Shown here in pieces: positions 40,097 to 40,244 of a stretch of 40,244 nt of DNA (positions are counted from its first letter, which is position 1; each line of letters opens with the position of its first letter). The notes beneath the pieces are model-generated. The model worked only from the letters and a program-made list of their open reading frames with translations, was not told the origin of the DNA and did no database searches. Origin of the DNA: a virus; the IMG/VR virus record IMGVR_UViG_3300042691_008313, positions 1-40,244 of that record; one strand, written 5' to 3'. The position numbers and the translations under genes were made by a program.

Positions 40097-40244
40097 ATGG
40101 CATATCCTTCCGTTACAAGCCCTTATGGGCTTCGTCCGATCAATCTGATCGGCGGGCAGGTTTTTGCCGGTGCTACTCGCCAACTCCCCATCGCAACCAA
40201 CTCTTCGACGGCCATCTTCTATGGTGACGTTGTGAAGCTGCTTG
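40097..40244 (+). CDS. Probable major capsid protein, 3'-partial
   Basis: Only the first 49 codons are present: MAYPSVTSPYGLRPINLIGG and TRQLPIATNSSTAIFYGDVV, then the window ends. CTAGGAGCTTAACT before the ATG is a good ribosome binding site. The YGLRP-x-x-LIGG start followed by GD-x-V is typical of one type of major capsid protein in marine podoviruses, and the place after scaffold fits. Without the rest, the fold cannot be checked. Confidence 0.75.
   Translation, partial: MAYPSVTSPYGLRPINLIGGQVFAGATRQLPIATNSSTAIFYGDVVKLL

Noticed and set aside
1-40244. Integrase, CI-type repressor, tRNA, RNA polymerase or tape-measure/sheath genes
   Set aside because: I looked for them and recognised none. 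The XRE-type protein has no second domain, and the absence may partly reflect the missing genome part.

Overview
This window is a large part of a double-stranded DNA tailed phage, most likely a short-tailed (podovirus-like) phage of a Gram-negative bacterium. Three things point there. Terminase, portal, GroES-like, scaffold and capsid genes lie in the usual order. A P22 gp10-like tail protein and a series of long internal-virion-type proteins (one with an M23 peptidase, one about 1400 aa with an LPD38-like region) stand where a tape measure and sheath would otherwise be. The replication genes are a family A DNA polymerase, a primase-helicase and an SNF2-type helicase. No phage RNA polymerase, integrase, tRNA or CRISPR array was seen. 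The host cannot be named from this sequence.

The genome appears opened inside its structural block. The late operon starts at about 33.3 kb, runs rightward through terminase, portal, GroES-like protein, scaffold and the first 49 codons of the probable major capsid gene, and is cut by the window end. It resumes at base 1 inside a tail protein and continues to 11.85 kb with a fibre-like protein and four virion proteins. One of these genes carries a second, overprinted reading frame with a near-perfect Shine-Dalgarno (8916-9107).

From 31.0 kb down to 12.0 kb, everything is read leftward. At the 31-25 kb end are many tiny overlapping accessory genes, a VRR-NUC nuclease and a five-zinc-module protein. 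Then come DNA polymerase A, a PD-(D/E)XK nuclease, a methyltransferase, a glycosyltransferase, a Cas4/RecB-like nuclease, an HNH-like protein, an SNF2 helicase, a probable ssDNA-binding protein, an XRE-type regulator and a primase-helicase. Starts and stops overlap (ATGA, TAATG, TGATG) almost throughout, and many genes use the same leader, AAGGAGCAAAC. The two transcription units converge on a hairpin at 11857-11885.

Two non-coding regions stand out. 31.05-31.67 kb has a dense cluster of an 8-bp repeat (TTCTTACA/TGTAAGAA), a perfect 27-bp inverted repeat and a long dyad, and is the best candidate replication origin. 32.80-33.33 kb is a divergent control region: a leftward promoter serves an ArdC-like antirestriction gene, a rightward promoter serves the late operon, and each is followed by a terminator-like hairpin before its first gene. 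Five copies of the same promoter element (TTGACAATGTNTA-like) are spread over the genome, so host RNA polymerase probably reads it, perhaps under one shared regulator.
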